Source: CAMDWQ01 sp964497635 (GTDB lineage Bacteria > Omnitrophota > Gorgyraeia > 2-02-FULL-51-18). From it: a stretch of DNA of 9,244 nt. A model generated the notes under the pieces. The model saw only the letters and a program-made list of their open reading frames with translations, did not search any database and was not told the origin of the DNA. The stretch is taken from NCBI GenBank assembly GCA_964497635.1, contig CAZCDB010000052.1, positions 1-9,244 on the forward strand. The letters run 5' to 3'. Of this stretch, positions 1 through 5,938 are shown piece after piece (positions within the stretch are counted from its first letter, which is position 1; every line of letters begins with the position of its first letter). The translations under genes were made by a program, and so were the position numbers.

Positions 1-1068
1 AACAATTTTACTCCCGGTGTTTTTTGGACCACTTCCAATGACAATGCCGCAATACCCAAAGCGGGTATCTGGATGAATGAAGCCGTCAATGCTAGCAGGC
101 TTTACTTTGGAACCTCCAATGCTTATGCGACGGGCATTACCAATCAAATGGTTCTGGACCAGAATGGGCGTCTTGGTATCAATCAGACCAATCCCTCTTT
201 TGCTTTGGATGTGAATGCTGGAACTGTGACAACCGCCAAATTTGGCACAAGCACGCCAACTTATTTAGCTCAAGTTCCTTTTGTTTCACCAACAGACAGC
301 CCCGACAATGTCATCAGTTTTAACGCGGAGCTAAGATTGGGGACTGGTTCTCCCGCGCCGCCCTATAATTCCAGTTTTGGTGTAGGTTCGGTCAATCAAT
401 ATGCAGGAGCTATTTCTTTTAGCCCTAATACTGGGCAAATGTCATTTTTGACCAATAATAGCGTTGGTAATGGTGGGGCTGGACTAGGTTTATTTCCAAC
501 CCCTCGTCTTACAGTTGACAAGGATGGAAATGTGGATATGCCTACTAGCGATACAACTTTACGTGTTCCGCGCAGGGGCACCACAGGAAATCCGGCTGGG
601 CAAGCAGGGATGGTTTATTATAATACCGCCGATAACAAGTTTCGTGGATATCAAAATGGAGTTTGGGTAGATTTGGTTCCGGCCGGGGGAGTTGGTGGAC
701 CTAAATTTATTACCCCTGTTACAATTTATACGGGAACCGCAGCCGTTGCTTGGACTACTTATAACGCAACCTCGGTTATCCCAGCAGGTGCGACAGCTGT
801 CATTCTTGACGCTGAGGCTTCTGTGCTAAATGGAGCATGGAATACAAATGCCTATTTTCGTGTTCGACAAAATGCTGCAGGATCGGTTTATACGCTCCTT
901 TGGGGCAGAATGAATGGATCTGGTTTTGATGGGCATACGACAAGTTGGGTGAATCAAGCCACTTTTCCTCTAAATGTAGCCGGATCGCCAGTACAAAGGA
1001 CTTTTGATTATACCGTTGTCCTAGGATTTAACCAGACCTGTGTTGTGCGCATTATCGGATATTATTAA
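1..1068 (+). CDS. Fibre-like / surface protein, 3' part (5' end outside window)
   Basis: The reading frame is open from base 1 to a TAA at 1066-1068, giving 355 residues; the N-terminus lies outside the window. The first in-frame ATG (73) is probably internal, because the upstream codons continue the same glycine/asparagine/threonine-rich style. Three parts are visible. A 'GRLGINQTNPSFALDV' segment (bases about 166-213) resembles the 'GNVGIGTTSPxxxLDV' units that recur in phage tail fibres and large surface proteins. A 'RGTTGNPAGQAGMVYYNT...GYQNGVWVDL' segment (about 571-675) is a tail-fibre-like motif. A C-terminal domain of about 115 residues, rich in beta-prone stretches, ends in 'VVRIIGYY'. 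No peptidase S74 auto-chaperone domain is visible, although that domain often follows the first motif. I infer an extracellular or virion-type fibre, possibly a prophage remnant or a cell-surface adhesin. The exact function is unknown. Confidence 0.7.
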   Translation, partial: NNFTPGVFWTTSNDNAAIPKAGIWMNEAVNASRLYFGTSNAYATGITNQMVLDQNGRLGINQTNPSFALDVNAGTVTTAKFGTSTPTYLAQVPFVSPTDSPDNVISFNAELRLGTGSPAPPYNSSFGVGSVNQYAGAISFSPNTGQMSFLTNNSVGNGGAGLGLFPTPRLTVDKDGNVDMPTSDTTLRVPRRGTTGNPAGQAGMVYYNTADNKFRGYQNGVWVDLVPAGGVGGPKFITPVTIYTGTAAVAWTTYNATSVIPAGATAVILDAEASVLNGAWNTNAYFRVRQNAAGSVYTLLWGRMNGSGFDGHTTSWVNQATFPLNVAGSPVQRTFDYTVVLGFNQTCVVRIIGYY

Positions 1069-1096
1069 TCCAAAAACCTTCCTTTTTTACCCAATA

Positions 1097-1107
1097 TATA
1101 GTATAGT
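1097..1107 (+). promoter_or_regulatory. Possible -10 region(s) for smc
   Basis: Two overlapping TATAGT hexamers (1097-1102 and 1102-1107) lie about 75-85 bases before the smc start in an AT-rich gap. Each differs from the TATAAT consensus by one base. No convincing -35 box stands 16-18 bases upstream; the nearest hexamers are pyrimidine-rich (TTCCTT-like). This is a candidate only. Confidence 0.3.
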
Positions 1108-1158
1108 TAATTTCATCAGGTACTAGCCGTGTTACTAGAAGTAACTAAGATTAACTAT
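1103..1158. repeat. Inverted repeats in the smc leader
   Basis: An 8-bp perfect inverted repeat (ATAGTTAA at 1103-1110 and TTAACTAT at 1151-1158) brackets a smaller one (GTTAC at 1131-1135 and GTAAC at 1141-1145, loop TAGAA). There is also a direct repeat of TACTAG (1121-1126 and 1133-1138). The whole sits between the candidate -10 region and the smc ribosome binding site. It could be an operator or a leader hairpin, or chance pairing in AT-rich DNA. The 1069-1180 gap otherwise holds no gene and no clear terminator for the fibre gene. Confidence 0.3.
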
Positions 1159-1168
1159 TTTTAACAGT

Positions 1169-1173
1169 AGAGG
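1169..1173 (+). promoter_or_regulatory. Ribosome binding site deciding the TTG start of smc
   Basis: AGAGG at 1169-1173 lies 7 bases before TTG at 1181. This spacing, and the family-typical N-terminus that begins there (KRLELVGFKSFAE), select the TTG as the start although it is a rare initiation codon. Confidence 0.6.
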
Positions 1174-1180
1174 CCTTCTC

Positions 1181-4100
1181 TTGCGCTTCAAACGTCTTGA
1201 GCTTGTTGGTTTTAAATCTTTTGCCGAGAGAACTGTCATTGATTTTGAGGCAGGGGTCACGGCGGTTGTCGGACCCAATGGCTGCGGCAAATCCAATATT
1301 TCTGATGCGATTCGCTGGGTGTTGGGTGAGCAAAGCGCCAAATCCTTGCGCGGCTCCTCGATGGAAGATGTTATTTTTAATGGCAGCTCCGCCCGCGAGG
1401 CACTCAACTTTGCCGAAGTTTCTCTGACTCTTTCCAATGAAGCGCGCGTGCTTGCCATTGACTATGATGAGGTCACGATTTCTCGCCGTCTTTACCGCTC
1501 GGGTGAGAGCGAATACATCCTCAATAAAAATATCGTTCGTTTGCGCGACGTCCACGAGCTTTTGATGGGGACAGGTATCGGCACTGAAAGTTATTCCATT
1601 ATTGAGCAGGGAAAAATGGATGCGATTCTTAATTCCCGACCGGATGAAAGACGTCTGATTTTTGAAGAGGCGGCCGGCATCACCAAATTTAAGTCTCAGA
1701 AAAAAGAAGCTCTGCGAAAGCTTGAGCAAACCGACCAAAATCTTCTGCGCGTCAACGACATCATTCAGGAAGTCAAAAGACAGATTGGTTCTATCGAGCG
1801 TCAGGCGAAGAAGGCCGAGGTTTATAAAGTAGAGTTTGAAAAGCTTAAAAATTTTGAGCTGTCGGTAGCCACGCATGAATTTTCTCTGTTTGAAAACGAG
1901 CGGCAGGAGAAGGCGCGTCGTCTGGAAGAGCTTTCTTCGGGGCAGATAGAAAAGTCTGTTTTAGCCGAAAACCTTGAGCGCGCTTTTTCGGATAAAAAAA
2001 CAGAAGTGGATCGTCTGGATGGAGGTCTTAAGGAAGCAGCTTCCCAGGAGATGTTGCTGTCGGGTGAGATTCGCAGAAATCAAGATCGGATTCTTCTCAA
2101 TCGTGAGCGCATGGGCGAGCTTGTGGAGCGCCGTGAAAATCTTCTAAAGCAAGTGGAGGGAGCTCGCAAGCGAATCGAAGAGCTGGTAAATGAACTTGGT
2201 TCTTTGTCGGCCCAACTGGAGTCGGCGCAGAAAGAGGAAACTGCGGGACAGGCTTTTCTTCAGTCAGCCGAGTCTGAGTTTGGAGCGATCGATCATTTTT
2301 CAAAAACAGTAGAAGCGGAAGCACTCACTCTTCGTTTGCGTCAGGAGGAGATTGCGGCTCGACGCTTAGAGGCCCAGTCTCAGCTAGCCCAAGTTCGCGC
2401 GGAAGGGACAGCACTTGAAAATCGACTCAAACGTCTCAGGGAAGATGAGTCTTATCACCGCGTCCAAGCGGATCGCTTGATGGCGGAAGTTTCTGAGGCT
2501 TTGTCGCTGATTGAAGCCGGTGATAGCAATCTGGTTTCCAAAAATCAACAGCTTGAAGCCCAGAAGCAAGACTTGGAAAAAGTAGAGGCTCTGATCGGTG
2601 CTGCGGAGGCTTCTTTGGATCAGGCTCTTTTGGAGCAGTCTGCTTCGGGCTCCAAGCTTGATTTTCTGCAGGATCTCAAACAAAAGCATGAAGGATTTTG
2701 GGGTGGGGTGAAGGCTCTTTTGGCTGAAAAAGAGGCAGGATCCGAAGTGGTGCGCGGGATGTCAGGGCTCTTGGCGGATTTGGTTCAGGTGCAAACAGGT
2801 TATGAATTTGCCGTGGAAGCGGCGCTAGGTTCTTATTTGCAAGCGGTTGTTTTTGAAAACAATGAAGATGTGATCCGCGCAACTGATTTCTTAAAGACTC
2901 AGAAAAAAGGCCGCGCCCTTTTGGTCAGTCTGGAATCCGACTCTCATCCCCTGCGGCGTGATGCGATGGCCGAGATATCCTCTCAAAGTATTTTAAATTT
3001 TGTTTCATCGGATGCCCCCACGCAATCTTTGCTTCAAAAGCTCTTAGCCGGCATCTACGTGGTCGAGGATATCCGGGCGGCGTTTGGACTTGTCAAAGCG
3101 CATCCCGGAGTTGTCTGTGTCACTTTATCCGGTGAGCGGGTGGAAGGACAAGTGGTTGCGGCGGGTTCCAACCGTGAAGATGAGAGTTATACGCTGGTGG
3201 GTCGCCAGACACGTATTCGTGAGCAAGAAGAAGCGCTTCGGGCAATCGAGGCTTCGATCATCACCTTGAAACAAAATCTTGAATCCCAGCGGCAACTTCG
3301 GGCGGACGCACAGTCGCGGATCAGCGCTCTCTCGGATGAGATTTTAAAACTTCGTTTTGAGTTAGGTGAAAAGAAGAGTCATATCCGCCACAGTGAAGAG
3401 TCTCACAAGAGAATGAATGAAAACTTGCAGACAATTTTGAGAGAGCTGGAAGAGTTGCTGGCGGAGGAAAAGACTTTTGCGGGCCGCGTTCAGGCGCTTG
3501 AGAGTGATTTTGAGCTGTCTCAGTCTGAAGAAACAACCCTTGCCGCAAGACTTGTCGAGATTGCCGAGTCCCTGAAGCAAAAAGTGGTTGAGCGTGAAGG
3601 ATTATTGGTAAAGTTGGCTGAAATCCGATCCATGCAAAGTGTGTTTGTGGCGCGGCGTGAAAAAATCGAAAAAGATAAGCTTTGGGTGGCAGATTCTCAC
3701 AAATCCCAAGAAGAGCTTGTGGCCGCTTATGACCGCGAGGCGGAGGAGTCTAGGATTAAAAAAGAAGCGCTGGAGCTTGAAAATACAGCGCTCAGCACAG
3801 AGCTTGAGCAATTTTCAGGTCAGAGAGATCAAGTGGTGCGTCAGCTAGAATCTTTACGTCTTCAGAGAGAAGAGGCTTTGTTAGAGCTTCAGGCAATCGA
3901 GGCGCAGCGTCTAGAAAATCAAAAACTTCTGGAAGAGCTTCGCCGCAAACAACATGAGCTTGAGATGGAAAATGCCCAAGTTGGTTTTGCCATCGACCGC
4001 CTGAAAGAGAGAATTTTTAACGCGTATCAGATTGACCTTTTGGTTCAGCAGGACATGGCTCAAACTCAAGCCGAGGCGGCCTTGGTTTTTGACGGGCAAG

Positions 4101-4819
4101 AGCCGGTGAGCCTTGAGGACGCGCGTCTGGTGATCCAAAAACAAAGAGAGAAGCTTCAGAAGATGGGTCCGGTCAATCTTGTGGCGATCGAAGAGCATAC
4201 CGAGATGAAGGCGCGCTACGAATTTTTGACTCAGCAGGAGCAGGACCTGATTCAGGCCAAAGAGGATCTCCACAAAGCGATTCTTAAGATCAATCGCACC
4301 ACCAAAGAGCTTTTTACGGAAACTTTTGCCAAGGTTCAGCAGTATTTTTCAGAATATTTTAAGCTGTTATTTCAAGGGGGTCAGGCGGAGCTTGTTCTCT
4401 TGGATGAAAATGATGTGCTGGAGAGCGGCGTTGAAATCGTGGCGCGTCCTCCGGGCAAGAAGCCTCAAACAATCAGCCTGCTCTCCGGGGGCGAAAAAGC
4501 ACTCACCGCAACGGCGCTGATGTTCTCACTTTTCAAAGTAAAACCGAGTCCGTTTTGTATCTTGGACGAAATTGACGCCCCGCTGGATGAAACCAATGTC
4601 GAGCGTTTTTGTAACGTGCTTAAAGAATTTATCGTCGGTTCCCAATTTATTCTGATCACGCACAATAAGCGCACAATGAATCTTGCCGACGCCATGTATG
4701 GCATAACCATGGCTCAGACTGGGGTCAGCCGTGTTGTCTCCGTGAAGTTTTCTGACCGAAAAGAACTTGAAGTCGCCTCCAATGGAGCCGGTGAAGCAAA
4801 GCTGGTTTCTTCGAATTAG
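1181..4819 (+). CDS. smc: Chromosome segregation protein SMC
   Basis: SMC is the ATPase that, with ScpA and ScpB, forms the bacterial condensin that compacts and separates chromosomes. The protein has 1212 residues, normal for a full-length bacterial SMC. The N-terminal ATPase part has the opening 'KRLELVGFKSFAE' and Walker A GPNGCGKS at residues 31-38. A first long coiled coil rich in E/K/Q/L covers roughly 165-500. The hinge covers about 505-670, and a second coiled coil about 680-1030. The C-terminal ATPase part has the signature LSGGEKAL at about 1101-1108 and Walker B CILDEIDAPLDE at about 1126-1137. In the hinge, where many family members have a 'TGG' glycine motif, this one reads 'VAAGS'. 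The start is TTG with AGAGG upstream. No scpA or scpB is adjacent. The last 38 bases overlap the methyltransferase gene that follows. The identification is essentially certain. Confidence 0.97.
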   Translation: MRFKRLELVGFKSFAERTVIDFEAGVTAVVGPNGCGKSNISDAIRWVLGEQSAKSLRGSSMEDVIFNGSSAREALNFAEVSLTLSNEARVLAIDYDEVTISRRLYRSGESEYILNKNIVRLRDVHELLMGTGIGTESYSIIEQGKMDAILNSRPDERRLIFEEAAGITKFKSQKKEALRKLEQTDQNLLRVNDIIQEVKRQIGSIERQAKKAEVYKVEFEKLKNFELSVATHEFSLFENERQEKARRLEELSSGQIEKSVLAENLERAFSDKKTEVDRLDGGLKEAASQEMLLSGEIRRNQDRILLNRERMGELVERRENLLKQVEGARKRIEELVNELGSLSAQLESAQKEETAGQAFLQSAESEFGAIDHFSKTVEAEALTLRLRQEEIAARRLEAQSQLAQVRAEGTALENRLKRLREDESYHRVQADRLMAEVSEALSLIEAGDSNLVSKNQQLEAQKQDLEKVEALIGAAEASLDQALLEQSASGSKLDFLQDLKQKHEGFWGGVKALLAEKEAGSEVVRGMSGLLADLVQVQTGYEFAVEAALGSYLQAVVFENNEDVIRATDFLKTQKKGRALLVSLESDSHPLRRDAMAEISSQSILNFVSSDAPTQSLLQKLLAGIYVVEDIRAAFGLVKAHPGVVCVTLSGERVEGQVVAAGSNREDESYTLVGRQTRIREQEEALRAIEASIITLKQNLESQRQLRADAQSRISALSDEILKLRFELGEKKSHIRHSEESHKRMNENLQTILRELEELLAEEKTFAGRVQALESDFELSQSEETTLAARLVEIAESLKQKVVEREGLLVKLAEIRSMQSVFVARREKIEKDKLWVADSHKSQEELVAAYDREAEESRIKKEALELENTALSTELEQFSGQRDQVVRQLESLRLQREEALLELQAIEAQRLENQKLLEELRRKQHELEMENAQVGFAIDRLKERIFNAYQIDLLVQQDMAQTQAEAALVFDGQEPVSLEDARLVIQKQREKLQKMGPVNLVAIEEHTEMKARYEFLTQQEQDLIQAKEDLHKAILKINRTTKELFTETFAKVQQYFSEYFKLLFQGGQAELVLLDENDVLESGVEIVARPPGKKPQTISLLSGGEKALTATALMFSLFKVKPSPFCILDEIDAPLDETNVERFCNVLKEFIVGSQFILITHNKRTMNLADAMYGITMAQTGVSRVVSVKFSDRKELEVASNGAGEAKLVSSN

Positions 4820-5531
4820 CGCCAACCCAGATTCCCAAACGATTCAGACCATGTTCGACCGGCTTTCCGGCCGCTACGATTTATTTAATCGCCTCACAAG
4901 CCTAGGCCAGGATGCCCGCTGGAGAAAGGCCGCTCTTGGGCCCCTGCGAGAGGGGATGCATGTGCTGGATTTGGGGTGTGGTACGGGAGATCTCTCTCTA
5001 GAAGCAGGCAAGCGTTTTCCAAAAAATAAAGTTTCCGTGGTTGGAATTGACTTCTCAGCTCAAATGCTTAAAAAAGCGGAGGAGCGACTTCAAAAAGATC
5101 CCTTGCTTGCCCTGGCGGATATAAAATTTTTGCAGAGAAGGGCTGAGGATTTGCCGATGGAGCGGGAGTGTTATGATCTGGTGGTTTCTGGCTTTGTTCT
5201 AAGAAACATCTACGAGAACATTGACTATATTCTGCGAGGGGTTTATCAGTCTCTCAAACCCGGAGGGCAGATCAGCTTTCTGGATATCACCGAACCCTCC
5301 CACCCACTACAGTTAAAGTTGTGGCATTTTTACATGCATACAGTCGTCGCTTTTTACGGTAAAATTTTATTTGGAAAAGATTACCCAGTGACCTATTTGA
5401 CGGAATCAGCGCAGCGCTTCGTCAAGCCCTTGGATTTTGTTAAAAAACTAGAGGGTGCAGGATTTAAAGAAGTCCGATTTAAAAGATTTATGATGGGCTC
5501 GATTGTGTTGTATCAAGGTGTTAAGGAGTAG
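4782..5531 (+). CDS. ubiE: UbiE/MenG-type quinone C-methyltransferase
   Basis: This is an S-adenosylmethionine-dependent enzyme that C-methylates the prenylated quinone ring (demethylmenaquinone to menaquinone, or the equivalent ubiquinone step). From ATG 4782 it has 249 residues, the usual family size. The family N-terminal motif appears as GRYDLFNRLTSLGQDARW (30-47), the SAM-binding motif I as VLDLGCGTGDL (61-71), the acidic strand as VVGIDFSAQML (86-96), 'VVSGFVLRNI' at 134-143, and the post-motif 'SLKPGGQISFLDITEPS' at 157-173. The C-terminal 'YLTESAQRF' and 'GAGFKEVRFKRFMMGSIVLYQG' also fit. It overlaps the end of smc by 38 bases in another frame. TTG 4767, GTG 4791 and ATG 4851 are alternative starts, and none has a strong ribosome binding site. 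ATG 4851 would begin at 'MFDRLSGRYD' and looks too short. A large palindrome starts at the base after the stop codon. Whether the product is menaquinone or ubiquinone cannot be decided from this gene alone. Confidence 0.93.
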   Translation: MEPVKQSWFLRISANPDSQTIQTMFDRLSGRYDLFNRLTSLGQDARWRKAALGPLREGMHVLDLGCGTGDLSLEAGKRFPKNKVSVVGIDFSAQMLKKAEERLQKDPLLALADIKFLQRRAEDLPMERECYDLVVSGFVLRNIYENIDYILRGVYQSLKPGGQISFLDITEPSHPLQLKLWHFYMHTVVAFYGKILFGKDYPVTYLTESAQRFVKPLDFVKKLEGAGFKEVRFKRFMMGSIVLYQGVKE

Positions 5532-5720
5532 GGGGAGTTGGTGTTTTTTATTTTCTCCTGTTGCCGTGACTCCTCTCATAAGTCGGGAGAACTCTCGGCC
5601 TATTGACCAATGAAAAGCTACCCATAAAAAAGGTGCTCTTGGTCAACCGGCCGTCTCTCTCCAACTTATGAGTGAAGTCACAAGCGGGCAAAAGGAGAAA
5701 ATAAAAAACACCAACTTCCC
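5532..5720. repeat. 189-bp near-complete palindrome (MITE-like element)
   Basis: The left arm 5532-5600 is the imperfect reverse complement of 5649-5720. The outer 34 bases match 32/34 (5532-5565 with 5687-5720), including a perfect 24-base stretch (5536-5559 with 5693-5716). After a 4-base bulge, 5566-5583 pairs with 5664-5681 at 16/18. A central perfect 8-bp pair (TTGACCAA 5603-5610, TTGGTCAA 5639-5646) closes the top, with GGCC on both sides of it. The element starts at the base after the ubiE stop codon. No protein is supported in it, and it is not followed directly by a T-run, so a simple terminator is unlikely. The outer end also matches the right edge of the window. I infer a dispersed non-autonomous palindromic element, or a long hairpin in the ubiE 3' untranslated region. 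Confidence 0.75.
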
Positions 5721-5759
5721 ACCAAGATAAACATTTTTTATAGAGTATTTTTTGGATCG
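5721..5759. other. AT-rich spacer between two palindromes, possible promoter
   Basis: This 39-base spacer separates the two palindromic elements and is strongly AT-rich in its middle (two runs of six T). TATAGA at 5739-5744 could serve as a -10 box for the ubiD cluster, but no good -35 box is seen at the right distance. The rest of the 407-bp gap between ubiE and ubiD is the two palindromes plus 18 bases carrying the ubiD ribosome binding site. No gene is supported on either strand. Confidence 0.25.
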
Positions 5760-5815
5760 CGCCGAGAGGCTTTAAAACCTTTTCGCGACGCGTCGATGAA
5801 GAGCGCGGCCATGGT

Positions 5816-5836
5816 GTCCCGCCGTTCAGGCGGGAC
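5816..5836. repeat. Inner hairpin 1 of the three-way element
   Basis: GTCCCGCC (5816-5823) and GGCGGGAC (5829-5836) form a perfect GC-rich 8-bp stem with a GTTCA loop. It sits on top of an imperfect stem built from the flanking bases (roughly 5790-5803 with 5841-5856). No T-run follows, so it is not a Rho-independent terminator. Confidence 0.6.
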
Positions 5837-5856
5837 GAGCGCGAATTCTTCGTCGA

Positions 5857-5887
5857 GTCCAATTTTCCTGGGTGGGGAAAATTGGAC
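5857..5887. repeat. Inner hairpin 2 of the three-way element
   Basis: GTCCAATTTTCC (5857-5868) and GGAAAATTGGAC (5876-5887) form a perfect 12-bp stem with the 7-base loop TGGGTGG. It lies next to hairpin 1, inside the 28-bp outer stem. Confidence 0.6.
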
Positions 5888-5929
5888 GTCGGCGCGAAAA
5901 GGTTTTAAAGCCTCTCGGCGTGCACCCCA

Positions 5930-5934
5930 AAGGA
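5930..5934 (+). promoter_or_regulatory. ubiD ribosome binding site
   Basis: AAGGA at 5930-5934 precedes ATG 5939 by 4 bases, a slightly short spacing. It lies just outside the right arm of the 28-bp stem, so folding of the stem in RNA would leave it exposed rather than sequester it. Confidence 0.55.
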
Positions 5935-5938
5935 ATTA

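Larger units (their letters stand above)
5760..5920. repeat. 161-bp structured palindrome with perfect 28-bp ends and two inner hairpins
   Basis: The first 28 bases (5760-5787) are the exact reverse complement of the last 28 (5893-5920). Inside are two further structures. One is a stem formed by TCGATGAAGA and TCTTCGTCGA (one T/G mismatch, a wobble in RNA), topped by a perfect 8-bp hairpin at 5816-5836. The other is a perfect 12-bp hairpin at 5857-5887. The whole can fold as an outer stem opening into a three-way junction. It ends 18 bases before the ubiD start codon. Its ends do not resemble those of the 5532-5720 element, so it appears to be a second repeat type. No flanking direct duplication is evident. 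It could be a mobile palindromic element, a protein-binding cruciform or a structured leader RNA of ubiD. Confidence 0.75.

Noticed and set aside
1151..1876. Open frame of 241 codons on the - strand
   Set aside because: It lies opposite the highly conserved SMC ATPase head, has no family resemblance, and is explained as a shadow of smc codon usage.
5532..5720. Rho-independent terminator for ubiE
   Set aside because: The stem is far too long and imperfect and is not directly followed by a T-run. The nearest T-rich stretch is over 10 bases downstream. Some termination effect cannot be excluded.
5548..5862. Open frame of 104 codons on the - strand across the two palindromes
   Set aside because: It runs through both palindromic elements, so its sequence is dictated by the repeats. 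It shows no family motif.
5760..5920. tRNA or common riboswitch reading of the branched fold
   Set aside because: The outer stem is 28 bp, far longer than an acceptor or riboswitch P1 stem. No tRNA arm sequences, CCA end or FMN-riboswitch core words are recognised.
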